This document shows positions 1 through 9,064 of a stretch of 64,000 nt of DNA, one piece after another. Source of the DNA: Curtobacterium sp. 9128 (GTDB lineage Bacteria; Actinomycetota; Actinomycetes; Actinomycetales; Microbacteriaceae); assembly GCF_007673775.1 (NCBI RefSeq), contig NZ_VEAF01000007.1, positions 62,001-126,000 on the forward strand. Direction: 5' to 3'. The notes below the pieces were generated by a model. The model searched no databases. It was not told where the DNA came from and saw nothing but the letters and a program-made list of their open reading frames with translations. Each line of letters begins with the position of its first letter. Position 1 is the first letter of the stretch. The translations under genes and the position numbers were made by a program.

Positions 1-674
1 CCGCCGGCGTGCTCGCGATGGAGGCGATGTGGACCAGGTACCTGCCGGGCACGACCGTGATCGCCCGGCTCCTCGCCGACGGCGTCCTCGGTGACGTCCG
101 GCTGGCGACCGTCGACGTCGGGTGGCCGCGTGCCGAGGACCCCGCCGACCGCATGTGGGACCCGGCGGCGGGCGGGGGTGCACTGCTCGACGCCGGTGTC
201 TACGGACACTGGTTCGCACGGTTCGCCACCGGCGCCCCGGTGACCAGTCGGACGACGGGAGCGGTCTCGGCGAGCGGGGTGGACCTCCAGTCCGTCACCG
301 TGTCGACCACCGCCGGTGGCGCGCAGGCCGTGGTGACCACCTCGATGGCGGCGTGGACACCCGGCCTCGCCGTGGTCGCGGGGAGCGCCGCGAGCATCCG
401 GTACACCGACCACTTCGTCTTCCCCGCGTCCTTCGAACTGCACCACGCCGGTGGGGAGGACCCGTGGACGGATCCCACCGGGCTCACCGGTCGACAGGGG
501 CTCGCGTGGCAGGCGACGGCCCTCGCCCGGTACGTCGCCGAGGGTCGGACCGACTCGCCGCTGCACGGGCTGGAGGACGCGATCGGCGTCGCGACCGCGC
601 TCGACGCGGCGCGGGCCGCGGTCGGTGTCGGCGGCGCACCCGGTGTTCTCGAACAGGACACCTCGGCCCCCTAG
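1..674 (+). CDS. Gfo/Idh/MocA-family oxidoreductase, C-terminal part (5' end outside window)
   Basis: The reading frame is open to the left edge, so the N-terminal Rossmann (NAD(P)-binding) part is missing. What remains begins with the family signature around 'MEAMWTRYLPG', followed by the C-terminal alpha/beta domain in which such enzymes bind a sugar or cyclic polyol; 'GGGALLDAGVYGHWFARF' is the usual G-x-L-D-x-G-x-Y region. About 220 residues remain of a usual 330-370. The family uses NAD(P)H to oxidise or reduce carbohydrate hydroxyls; the substrate cannot be told here. The gene ends 44 bp before the Pls-type synthetase on the same strand. Family call is firm, substrate unknown. Confidence 0.85.
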   Translation, partial: AGVLAMEAMWTRYLPGTTVIARLLADGVLGDVRLATVDVGWPRAEDPADRMWDPAAGGGALLDAGVYGHWFARFATGAPVTSRTTGAVSASGVDLQSVTVSTTAGGAQAVVTTSMAAWTPGLAVVAGSAASIRYTDHFVFPASFELHHAGGEDPWTDPTGLTGRQGLAWQATALARYVAEGRTDSPLHGLEDAIGVATALDAARAAVGVGGAPGVLEQDTSAP

Positions 675-718
675 GATCACGGGCCGGTCGACCAGCACGC
701 GGCCGGGAAGAGGACTCG

Positions 719-3700
719 ATGACCACCGCCACCGGGAACCCGCAGCACGAACTCGCCCGCGGCGCCCTCGCCGCCACCCCGCGTACTCTGCTCGACGTCC
801 TCGTCGCGACCGCCGACATGCATCCCGACGCCCTGGCGATCGAGGACCCGGCCGGCGCCGTCGACTACCGGAGCCTCGTGACCCTCGTGCGCGAGCGCGC
901 CGACGACCTCGCGCGCCGTGGCGTCCGTCGCGGCGACCGCGTCGGCATCCGCGTGCCGTCCGGGGGCCGCGACCTCTACGTGTCCGTCCTCGCGGTCCTC
1001 GCCGCGGGCGCCGCCTACGTCCCGGTCGACGCGGACGACCCCGAGGAGCGGGCGGCCCTGGTGTTCGGTGAGGCGGACGTCGTCGGCGTGATCGGCGCCG
1101 GCGGTGTCCTCTCCACCCGGGAGGGCGACCCGGTCGACGTCGTCGACCCCGCGGCGAGCGCCGCCACCCCGACGGTCGAGGACGACGCCTGGGTGATCTT
1201 CACGTCCGGGTCCACCGGTGTCCCGAAGGGCGTCGCGGTCACGCACCGGTCGGCTGCGGCGTTCGTCGACGCCGAGGCGCGGATGTTCCTGCAGGCCGCA
1301 CCGATCGGGCCGGGCGACCGGGTGCTGGCCGGGTTGAGCGTGGCGTTCGACGCGTCGTGCGAGGAGATGTGGCTCGCCTGGGGGCACGGTGCCTGCCTGG
1401 TGCCCGCGCCGCGGTCGCTGGTGCGGACGGGCGTGGACCTGGGGCCGTGGCTCGTGGCGCACGGCGTGACGGTGGTGTCGACGGTGCCCACCCTGGCGGC
1501 GCTCTGGCCGGACGACGCGCTCGAGCAGGTGCGGCTGGTGGTCTTCGGTGGGGAGGCGTGTCCGCCGGAGCTCGCTGCGCGGATCGCGAGCCGGGACCGT
1601 GAGGTGTGGAACACGTACGGGCCGACCGAGGCGACGGTCGTCGCGTGCGGGGCGCTGCTCGACGGGTCGACCCCGGTGCGGATCGGGCTGCCGCTGGACG
1701 GGTGGGACCTGGCGGTCGTGGACGCCGAGGGCGCCCGGGTCGCGCCGGGTGCGGTGGGTGAGCTCGTCATCGGTGGCGTCGGCCTCGGCCGGTACCTCGA
1801 TCCGGCGAAGGACGCGGAGAAGTACGCGCCGTTCCCCTCGCTCGGGTGGGAGCGGGCGTACCGGAGCGGTGACCTGGTGCGGTACGACCCCGAGGGGTTG
1901 GTGTTCCAGGGGCGCGCGGACGACCAGGTGAAGCTCGGCGGTCGGCGCATCGAGCTCGGCGAGATCGACGCGGCGCTCCAGGCGCTCGACGACGTCGCCG
2001 GCGGTGCCGCGGTCGTGCAGCGAACCCCGGCGGGCAACCAGGTGCTCGTCGGGTACGTGGCGCCGGTCGCGGGGGCGACGATCGACACGGCGGCCGCGAA
2101 CGCCCGGTTGCGTGCGGAGCTGCCGGCGGCGCTCGTGCCGTTCCTCGCCGTGGTGGACGGTCTGCCGACGCGGACCTCGGGGAAGGTCGACCGGGCGGCA
2201 CTCCCCTGGCCGCTCACCGGTCCCGACGGTGCGGAGGCGGCGCTGCCGCCGACGGTCGCGTGGGTGGCGGAGCGCTGGGGTGCGATCCTCGGGGTCCCGG
2301 TGACGAGCGTGGACGACGACTTCTTCGCGCACGGTGGTGGGTCGCTGACCGCGGCGCAGCTGGTGTCGGCGATCCGGGAGCGCTACCCGACCACGACCGT
2401 CGCCGACGTGTACGACCACCCGCGGATCGGCGCGCTCGCCGATGCTCTGGACGCGTCGGGTCCGGTCGCTGCGGCCGAGCGGGACGTCCGTCCCACGCCG
2501 CCGGTCACCGGGGTGGTGATGACGCTGCTCGGGCTGCCGGTGCAGGTGCTCCGCGGGGTGCGGGTGCTGACGTGGACGGCGCTCGTCGCGGGCGTGCTGC
2601 ACGCCACGACACTGCCGTTCCTGCCGGTGCTGCCCGTTCCGGTGCTCGTCGCGGCGCTGCTGGTGTTCGTGACCCCGATCGGCAAGATGGCGGTGACCGT
2701 CGTCCTGGTCCGGCTGGTGCTCATCGGTGTCCGACCCGGCGCGCACCCGCGTGGTGGGTCGATGCACGTGCGGGTGTGGCTCGCGGAGCGCATCGCGGAG
2801 GCCGTGGACGGTCCGTCGACGGCGGGTGCGCCGTGGATCAGCTACTACGCCAGGGCGCTCGGGGCGAGGATCGGCCGGGACGTCGACCTGCACACGCTGC
2901 CGCCGGTCACCGGGATGCTCACGATCGGCAAGCGCGCCTCGGTCGAGCCGGAGGTCGACCTCGCGGGGCACTGGCTGGACGGGGACGTGTTCCACCTCGG
3001 TCGGGTGTCGGTGGGTGCTGATGCGGTCGTGCACAGTCGGTCGACGCTGATGCCCGGTGCGTCGGTCGGTGCGGGTGCGGAGATCGAGGCGGGGTCCGCG
3101 GTCGCGGGTCCGGTCCCCGACGGGGAACGCTGGGCGGGTTCGCCGGCGGAACGCGTCGGCTCGGCCCGGCACGACCGGGAGGCTCGTCCCCCGGCCCGAC
3201 GCCGCTGGCTCGTCGCGTACGGGGCCGGTTCGGTCGCCGTGGCCGGACTGCCCGTCGTCGGTGTCGCGACGGGCGTGCTCGTCGTCGCGGCGCTGGTCGG
3301 CCGTGCGTCGTCCCTCGGGGCCGCGGTCCTGCACGCGCTCGCGTTCGTCCCGCTCGCGACCGTCGTCGCCGGGGTGGTGTACGCCGGCCTCGTCGTGGCG
3401 GCGGTCCGCCTGCTCGGGATCCGGCTGCACGCGGGTCGGCACCCGGTGCGCTCCCGCATCGGCTGGCAGGCGTGGTGCACGGAACGGGTGCTGGACGCCG
3501 CCCGGACGCTGCTGTTCCCGCTGTACGCGAGCCTGGTGACGCCGCTGTGGCTCCGGCTCCTCGGGGCACGCGTCGGGCGGAACACCGAGATCTCCACGGT
3601 GCTCCTGCTGCCGTCGTTGACGCAGATCGCCTCGGGGGCGTTCCTCGCCGACGACACCATGGTCGCCACGTACGAGCTCGGGGGCGGGCGGGTGACGATC

Positions 3701-4606
3701 GGTCGGTCGAAGGTCGGGCGTCGGGCGTTCCTCGGCAACAGCGGCATGACCGGTGCCGGGAGGAGCGTGCCTCGCGAGGCGCTCGTCGCGGTGCTGTCGG
3801 CGGTGCCGAAGAAGGCCAAGCGCGGGTCGAGCTGGCTGGGCTCGCCGCCCGTCCGGCTCCGTCGTGCCGCGACGACCTTCGACGAGGAGCGCACGTTCCG
3901 CCCGTCACGCCGACTCCGGGTGGCGCGGGGCTGCTGGGAGGTGCTGCGCGTGGTCGCGCCGATGGTGTCCGCCGCGATCGCCCTCGGGGTCGTCTGGGCG
4001 CTCCTGACGCTGTGGACCGCCGTCGGCATCGGGTGGACGGTGCTCCTCGCGGCGCCGGTCCTCGTCGTCGCCGGCGCGGTCGCCGCTGTCGTGTCGACGG
4101 TCGCGAAGTGGGTGTTCGTCGGCCGGATCCGCGCGACGGAGCACCCGCTGTGGTCGTCGTTCGTGTGGCGGAACGAGGTGCAGGACACGTTCGTGGAGAC
4201 CGTGGCGCGGCCGTGGTTCGCCGAACAGGCACCGGGGACGCCGGCGCTCGCGGCGTGGCTGCGCAGCCTGGGTGCGACGATCGGCCGCGGCGCGTGGCTG
4301 GAGACGTACTGGTTGCCGGAGGCCGACCTCGTCACGATCGGCGACGGTGCGACCGTGTCGCGCGGGACCGTCGTGCAGACGCACCTGTTCCACGACCGGG
4401 TGATGCAGCTCGACGAGGTCCGCATCGACGCCGGTGGCACCCTCGGTCCGCACAGCGTCGTCCTGCCCGCGGCGGGCATCGGACCTGGTGCGACCGTCGC
4501 CCCGGCGTCGCTCGTCATGCGCGGGGAGCAGGTCCCCGGCGGGACGCGCTGGGCCGGCAACCCCATCGCACCGTGGGAGTCGACGGTGGACCGCGTGACA
4601 GACTGA
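719..4606 (+). CDS. Pls/PosA-type single-module NRPS, probable epsilon-poly-L-lysine-like homopolymer synthetase
   Basis: A 1295-residue membrane NRPS with no classical condensation or thioesterase domain. Order seen: adenylation domain (about 20-500) with TSGSTGVPKG near 161, YGPTE near 300, YRSGDL and SGKVDR; carrier protein with phosphopantetheine site GGGSL near 541; then three tandem units, each of two hydrophobic segments plus a left-handed beta-helix hexapeptide domain (about 600-810, 830-1020, 1070-1290). This matches epsilon-poly-L-lysine synthetase Pls (six membrane segments, three tandem C-terminal domains). Aligning the pocket to PheA by motif gives D-A-E-S-V-G-T-V-V-K, close to the lysine code of bacitracin synthetase as I remember it, so L-lysine is the inferred monomer. 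The ATG at 719 follows a GAAGAGG ribosome site. An M1 peptidase follows after 7 bp. Confidence 0.88.
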   Translation: MTTATGNPQHELARGALAATPRTLLDVLVATADMHPDALAIEDPAGAVDYRSLVTLVRERADDLARRGVRRGDRVGIRVPSGGRDLYVSVLAVLAAGAAYVPVDADDPEERAALVFGEADVVGVIGAGGVLSTREGDPVDVVDPAASAATPTVEDDAWVIFTSGSTGVPKGVAVTHRSAAAFVDAEARMFLQAAPIGPGDRVLAGLSVAFDASCEEMWLAWGHGACLVPAPRSLVRTGVDLGPWLVAHGVTVVSTVPTLAALWPDDALEQVRLVVFGGEACPPELAARIASRDREVWNTYGPTEATVVACGALLDGSTPVRIGLPLDGWDLAVVDAEGARVAPGAVGELVIGGVGLGRYLDPAKDAEKYAPFPSLGWERAYRSGDLVRYDPEGLVFQGRADDQVKLGGRRIELGEIDAALQALDDVAGGAAVVQRTPAGNQVLVGYVAPVAGATIDTAAANARLRAELPAALVPFLAVVDGLPTRTSGKVDRAALPWPLTGPDGAEAALPPTVAWVAERWGAILGVPVTSVDDDFFAHGGGSLTAAQLVSAIRERYPTTTVADVYDHPRIGALADALDASGPVAAAERDVRPTPPVTGVVMTLLGLPVQVLRGVRVLTWTALVAGVLHATTLPFLPVLPVPVLVAALLVFVTPIGKMAVTVVLVRLVLIGVRPGAHPRGGSMHVRVWLAERIAEAVDGPSTAGAPWISYYARALGARIGRDVDLHTLPPVTGMLTIGKRASVEPEVDLAGHWLDGDVFHLGRVSVGADAVVHSRSTLMPGASVGAGAEIEAGSAVAGPVPDGERWAGSPAERVGSARHDREARPPARRRWLVAYGAGSVAVAGLPVVGVATGVLVVAALVGRASSLGAAVLHALAFVPLATVVAGVVYAGLVVAAVRLLGIRLHAGRHPVRSRIGWQAWCTERVLDAARTLLFPLYASLVTPLWLRLLGARVGRNTEISTVLLLPSLTQIASGAFLADDTMVATYELGGGRVTIGRSKVGRRAFLGNSGMTGAGRSVPREALVAVLSAVPKKAKRGSSWLGSPPVRLRRAATTFDEERTFRPSRRLRVARGCWEVLRVVAPMVSAAIALGVVWALLTLWTAVGIGWTVLLAAPVLVVAGAVAAVVSTVAKWVFVGRIRATEHPLWSSFVWRNEVQDTFVETVARPWFAEQAPGTPALAAWLRSLGATIGRGAWLETYWLPEADLVTIGDGATVSRGTVVQTHLFHDRVMQLDEVRIDAGGTLGPHSVVLPAAGIGPGATVAPASLVMRGEQVPGGTRWAGNPIAPWESTVDRVTD

Positions 4607-4613
4607 CCGGACC

Positions 4614-5927
4614 GTGAAGCCGACGAACGCAGCCGACCCGTACACCCCGCACAGTGGGGACCGTCGCTGGCGTGCCACCCACTACGACCTCCGCCTCGAC
4701 TACCGGGTGGCGACGAACCGGCTCGACGGCACCGCGACCATCAGCGCCACCGCGGTGGCCGACCTCGACCGGGTCGTCGTGGACCTGCACGGGCTGAGCG
4801 TGGACCGCGTCGACGTCGACGGTCGACGCGCGAAGAAGTCGACCGTCGCCGCGCACAAGCTCACCGTCACACCTCCGACGACGATCGCCGCCGGCAGCGA
4901 CTTCACCCTGCACGTCCGCTACCGGGGCACGCCGCGTCCGCTCCGCAGCCCGTGGGGTCAGATCGGCTGGGAGGAACTCACCGACGGTGTCATCGTCGCC
5001 GCGCAGCCGACGGGTGCGCCGTCGTGGTTCCCCTGCAACGACCGGCCGGACGACAAGGCCACCTACCGCATCGAGATCGCCTGCGAGTCGGCGTACGACG
5101 TCGTCGCGAACGGCGAGCTGCTCGGCCGGGAACGCATCGGCCACGGCACCCGCTGGACGTACGCGACCACGGAGCCGATGGCGACGTACCTGGCGACGGT
5201 GCAGATCGGTCGGTACCGCACGCACGCCCTCCGCGGCGCCGAGGTCCCGGTCACCCTGCACCACCCGGCGGACCTCGCAGCGGCTGCGAAGACCGACTTC
5301 GGCCGGGTCCCGGAGATGCTCACGCTCTTCGCGGAGCGGTTCGGGCCGTACCCGTTCGGCGCGTACGGCGTCGTCGTGACGGACGACGAGCTCGAGATCC
5401 CGCTCGAGGCGCACGGCCTGGCGGTCTTCGGGCGGAACCACGTCGACGGCGAGCACGGCACGGACCGGCTCATCGCCCACGAGCTCGCGCACCAGTGGTT
5501 CGGCAACTCCGTGACCCTCGGCCGCTGGCGCGACATCTGGCTGCACGAGGGGTTCGCCTGCTACGCGGAGTGGCTCTGGTCGGAGCACCGCGGCGGCGAC
5601 ACCGCGGACGCCCTGGCAGCCGCGTACCGGCGGAGGCTCGCCGACCAGCCCGAGGACATCGTGGTGGCGGACCCCGGCGCGGCCGACATGTTCGACGACC
5701 GGGTCTACAAGCGCGGCGCGCTCGCCCTGCACGCGCTGCGACGGACCGTCGGTGACGCCGCGTTCTTCGACGGACTCCGTCTCGTCACCGGACGACACCG
5801 CCACGGTACGGTCACCCCGAGCGACGTCCTCGATGCGTTCGCGACCGCGGCGGGCCGGAGCATCGCGGCGGTCGGTGCGGTCGTGTCACCGTGGATCGAC
5901 GACACGGGGATCCCCGAACTGCCCTAG
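4614..5927 (+). CDS. M1-family zinc aminopeptidase (short form)
   Basis: A 437-residue gluzincin. The zinc site is complete: H289-E290-x-x-H293 in 'HELAHQWFGN' and, 18 residues on, E312 in 'WLHEGF'. The usual GAMEN exopeptidase strip is replaced by a 'PLEAHG' segment. It is about half the length of aminopeptidase N and lacks the C-terminal ERAP-like domain, as is common in actinobacterial short M1 proteins. The GTG start lies 7 bp after the Pls stop, with no clear ribosome site, so translation is probably coupled. Epsilon-polylysine producers carry zinc exopeptidases that degrade or trim the polymer, so a role in product turnover or self-protection is a reasonable inference. No signal peptide is visible. 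The stop overlaps the convergent phosphopantetheinyl transferase stop by 4 nt. Confidence 0.88.
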   Translation: MKPTNAADPYTPHSGDRRWRATHYDLRLDYRVATNRLDGTATISATAVADLDRVVVDLHGLSVDRVDVDGRRAKKSTVAAHKLTVTPPTTIAAGSDFTLHVRYRGTPRPLRSPWGQIGWEELTDGVIVAAQPTGAPSWFPCNDRPDDKATYRIEIACESAYDVVANGELLGRERIGHGTRWTYATTEPMATYLATVQIGRYRTHALRGAEVPVTLHHPADLAAAAKTDFGRVPEMLTLFAERFGPYPFGAYGVVVTDDELEIPLEAHGLAVFGRNHVDGEHGTDRLIAHELAHQWFGNSVTLGRWRDIWLHEGFACYAEWLWSEHRGGDTADALAAAYRRRLADQPEDIVVADPGAADMFDDRVYKRGALALHALRRTVGDAAFFDGLRLVTGRHRHGTVTPSDVLDAFATAAGRSIAAVGAVVSPWIDDTGIPELP

Positions 5928-6544
5928 CTCGGACCGCCCTGGCCCGGACCGCGCGCGGCCCCGGCGTCGTCCGGTCGGCGGTCGTCGAGGGTGACCGGCA
6001 GTCCGCCGGCGGCGACGGCGAGCACCAGGTCGTCGTCCAGGCGCACCACCGTCACGAGCTGTGCGGCCGACTCGAACGTCGCTGTCCCCGCCGCGAGGTC
6101 GACATCGACCGACACGGGGTCCACCCGGAGGCCGCGCCCGTCCCGTTTCAGGACGGCTTCCTTCGCCGCCCAGCACGCCGCCAGCAGGGCATCGTCGCCG
6201 CACGCACGAGCCAGCTCCCCCGGCGTGAAGGCGTCGAGGGGCGCCGCCGCCACCCGGGAGACCCGTTCGACGTCGACACCGAGGTGCACGGCGCCGACCG
6301 CGAACGCGACGACGCCGGAGGTCCGAGCCAGGCTCACGCCGACGGCGGTGCCGTGGACCGTCGCCCACGGCCGACCGTGGTCGGTCCTGCCGCAGTGCCT
6401 GCACCGGTGGCCACCGAGGACAGCGGCGGGATCCGCGGACGTGACGTCCGCGAGGAAGGCGAGGAGTGCCTCCCGGTCGGACCGTCGGGACGCGCCGGCC
6501 GCGCAGACGCGCACCCGTACGGACTGGAGGCCCGGATCACCCAC
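5924..6544 (-). CDS. 4'-phosphopantetheinyl transferase superfamily protein (Sfp/AcpT-like)
   Basis: A 206-residue protein that should transfer phosphopantetheine from CoA to carrier-protein serines. The diagnostic motifs are present: 'GVDVER' at 89-94 (D91 and E93 are magnesium ligands) and 'WAAKEAVLK' at 125-133 (K128, E129). The N-terminal half has the C-x-x-C...DHGRP strip common in actinobacterial members. It is convergent with the M1 gene and 1.3 kb from the Pls gene, whose carrier domain needs this modification, so it is the obvious local activator, though it may also serve other carrier proteins. GTG start; a TAGGGT hexamer (6551-6556, minus strand) sits 6 nt upstream, which suggests a leaderless transcript. 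Confidence 0.85.
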   Translation of the reverse strand: MGDPGLQSVRVRVCAAGASRRSDREALLAFLADVTSADPAAVLGGHRCRHCGRTDHGRPWATVHGTAVGVSLARTSGVVAFAVGAVHLGVDVERVSRVAAAPLDAFTPGELARACGDDALLAACWAAKEAVLKRDGRGLRVDPVSVDVDLAAGTATFESAAQLVTVVRLDDDLVLAVAAGGLPVTLDDRRPDDAGAARGPGQGGPS

Positions 6545-6587
6545 ACCGGCACCCTACGGGGTGCAGATGGCCGGGCGGATCGGACGC

Positions 6588-6794
6588 TCAGGCGTGGGTG
6601 AGGGCGATGAGCGCGACGTTCATCGTCGAGTAGAGCCCCTCGGACCGCGTCGCCTGTCGCACACGCCCGCGGAGGACCTCGTAGCGGCCGTCGTGCTCGC
6701 GGACGAACCCGATCACCCCGCTGGCCGGCGTCGACACCCGGTGGAACCCGTCCTCGAGCGGGACCACTTCCGTACTGGTCGTTCGTTCCATCAT
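6588..6794 (-). CDS. Hypothetical small protein (68 aa)
   Basis: I do not recognise a family. The protein is short, soluble and mixed in charge, with a beta-rich central stretch ('GVIGFVREHDGRYEVLRGR') and no signal peptide or cysteines. It is believed real because a strong ribosome site (AAAGGGA on the minus strand) lies just before a double ATG; either ATG (6794 or 6791) could start it. It stands alone between the phosphopantetheinyl transferase and the divergent TPM gene. No function is proposed. Confidence 0.65.
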   Translation of the reverse strand: MMERTTSTEVVPLEDGFHRVSTPASGVIGFVREHDGRYEVLRGRVRQATRSEGLYSTMNVALIALTHA

Positions 6795-7031
6795 CGATCC
6801 CTTTCGTCGTCGAAACGGTTGTCACCCATCCTACGCCGACCGGGGGACAAACGCGGACGGCCCGTGTGACTTCTCCACAGGTGCTGCACGAGCCGGACGA
6901 AGCACTGCGGTCGCTGGATAGACTCCGGGCGACGGGGCACCCGATCCGTGTCGTCGCGGGCATCACGGCCGCGCGGACGGTCGGCACCACGGTCGTCGGG
7001 CCGCCGCCTCGTCGGAACGGACGGAGGACGG

Positions 7032-9011
7032 ATGCCAGCGGTCCAGCGTGGATCGAGCACGAACGGGGCGACCATCGACGGGGGGACGCCGCGGCGTTGG
7101 ATGCCGCGACTGGCCACGGCGCTGCTCGCCGCGCTGCTCGTGTTCGCACCGACCGCCGCCGCGCATGCCACGGCACCCGTCGACCTGCGCGGCGCCTACG
7201 TCCTCGACGACGCAGACGCCCTGACCGCGGCGCAACGGTCCGACGTCGAGAAGGCGGTCACGGACCTCTACACCGAGACGAAGACACAGCTGTACGTCGT
7301 GTTCGTCCCGGAGTTCACGGACCCGACCGACCACAGTGCGTGGGGCCAGGCGGTGCTGCAGCGGAACCAGATCCAGACCGACAGCATCGTGCTCTCCGTC
7401 GCGGTCGACGAACGCAACTACGACGTCCGACAGACCAACGAGACCGCGATCAGCGCCGGCGACGTCCAGACCGCCGTGGACGACGACCTCCTGCCGCGAC
7501 TCAAGGCGAACGACTGGGCCGGCGCCGCCACCGCCTTCGCGGACGGCCTGGCGCAGTCGCAGCAGCCGCCGGACCTGACGTGGCTGTGGATCCTGCTGCT
7601 CCTCGTGGTGATCGCCGTCGTGGTCGCCGTGCTCGTGGTGCGGGCCAGGAACAAGCGCAGGACCGCTGCCGCCACCCGGGCGCAGCAGGAGTCGCTCGCC
7701 GGACTCGAACGCACGGCGGGCGCAGCGCTCGTCACGATCGACGACGAACTCCGCACCGCCGAGCAGGAGGTCGGGTTCGCGACGGCGCAGTTCGGCGCCG
7801 ACGCGGCGAAGCCCTTCGCGGACGCGGTGACGGCGGCGAAGCGGGACGTCCGCACGGCGTTCACCTTCCAGCAGCAGCTCGACGACGCGGTCCCCGACTC
7901 CCCGCAGCAGCGCGCCGACTGGGCGAACCAGATCATCGCGATCTGCGAACGCACGCACGCGGCGATCGAGGAGCAGACCGACGCGTTCGACCACCTCCGC
8001 TCGCTCGAGGACGGCGTCGAGAGCGCCGCGACCGCCCTGCACGCCGCACTCGAGACCGCTCCCGCGACCGTCACCGACGCCGCCGCCGCGCTCGAACGCG
8101 TCCGTGCCACCTACCGCGGCCGGACCCTGGCGACCGTCGCGGACAGCGTCGACCAGGCGCGCCAGGTCCTCGACTTCGCGACCGAGCGGTCCCGCGCCGC
8201 CGACGCCGCGCTCGCAGCAGGCGACAAGGGGCAGGCCGTCGTCGCCGTGCGGGATGCCCAGCATGCGCTCGCCCAGGTGCAGCAGCTGACCGCGACCGCC
8301 ACGGGCGCCGAGGCGGCCTTCCGCGAGGCCGCCGCGCGTGCCGATGCGATGCGTGCCGACATCGAGGGCGACGTCGCGGCGGCACGGGCGATGCGGACCT
8401 CGGGGCCCGACCTCGCCGCCGCCGTGGTCACCGCCGAGACGGTCCTCCGCGAGCAGCTGGACCCGGCGGACCCGATCGCCGCGGTCGACGCCCTGACCCG
8501 GGCGAACACCCAGATCGACGCCGCACTCGCCTCGGCCCGCAGCGCCGCGGAGCAGCACGAGCGGGCGGTGCGGGCGCTCGACGCGGCACTCCGCGACGCC
8601 CGGACCAGGATCAGCCAGGCGCGGGAGTTCATCGCGCTCCGCCGTGGTGGTGTCGGCCCGACCGCGAGGACGCGCCTCTCCGAGGCCGAACGCGCACTCG
8701 ACGACGCCGTCGAGCTCGCCACGACCGACCCGCAGCGGGCACTGCAGGCAGCACGGGCCGCGGAGCAGTACGCCGCCGCCGCGATGGACGAAGCCGGCAA
8801 CGACATGGGCGGCTGGCCCGGCGCCGGGGGTGGCGGGAACGGGGCGCAACTCGGCGGCCTCGTCACCGGCATCGTCCTCGGCGGGCTCCTCGGCGGACGG
8901 GGCGGCAGCTTCGGCGGCGGCTCCTTCGGCGGGGGTGGCTTCGGCGGGGGCGGCGGCGGGGGCGGCGGCGGGGGCGGCGGCGGCGGCTTCTCCGGCGGGG
9001 GCCGCTTCTGA
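7032..9011 (+). CDS. TPM-domain membrane protein with Gly-rich C-terminus
   Basis: Starts at the ATG behind GGAGG (7023-7027), giving 659 residues. A signal peptide (hydrophobic core 'LATALLAALLVFAPTAAA') is followed by a TPM (YgcG-like) domain, about 50-180, on the extracytoplasmic side. A membrane segment comes next ('WILLLLVVIAVVVAVLVV', about 190-212), then some 380 residues of Ala/Glu/Arg-rich predicted coiled coil, and a glycine tail ending in an uninterrupted Gly run. TPM proteins are linked to membrane-protein quality control but mostly uncharacterised. A PspA gene follows after 53 bp, the usual partner in Actinobacteria, pointing to envelope stress. The Gly tail sits on a GGC repeat that may slip. 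Confidence 0.85.
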   Translation: MPAVQRGSSTNGATIDGGTPRRWMPRLATALLAALLVFAPTAAAHATAPVDLRGAYVLDDADALTAAQRSDVEKAVTDLYTETKTQLYVVFVPEFTDPTDHSAWGQAVLQRNQIQTDSIVLSVAVDERNYDVRQTNETAISAGDVQTAVDDDLLPRLKANDWAGAATAFADGLAQSQQPPDLTWLWILLLLVVIAVVVAVLVVRARNKRRTAAATRAQQESLAGLERTAGAALVTIDDELRTAEQEVGFATAQFGADAAKPFADAVTAAKRDVRTAFTFQQQLDDAVPDSPQQRADWANQIIAICERTHAAIEEQTDAFDHLRSLEDGVESAATALHAALETAPATVTDAAAALERVRATYRGRTLATVADSVDQARQVLDFATERSRAADAALAAGDKGQAVVAVRDAQHALAQVQQLTATATGAEAAFREAAARADAMRADIEGDVAAARAMRTSGPDLAAAVVTAETVLREQLDPADPIAAVDALTRANTQIDAALASARSAAEQHERAVRALDAALRDARTRISQAREFIALRRGGVGPTARTRLSEAERALDDAVELATTDPQRALQAARAAEQYAAAAMDEAGNDMGGWPGAGGGGNGAQLGGLVTGIVLGGLLGGRGGSFGGGSFGGGGFGGGGGGGGGGGGGGGFSGGGRF

Positions 9012-9064
9012 CGACGCCCACGACAACTCACCCGGCACGACCACACCCCAGGAAGGGAACAGCA

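Noticed and set aside
1357..3539. Several plus-strand frames inside the Pls gene
   Set aside because: They are alternate frames of the NRPS, rich in Arg/Gly/Ala with no recognisable domain.
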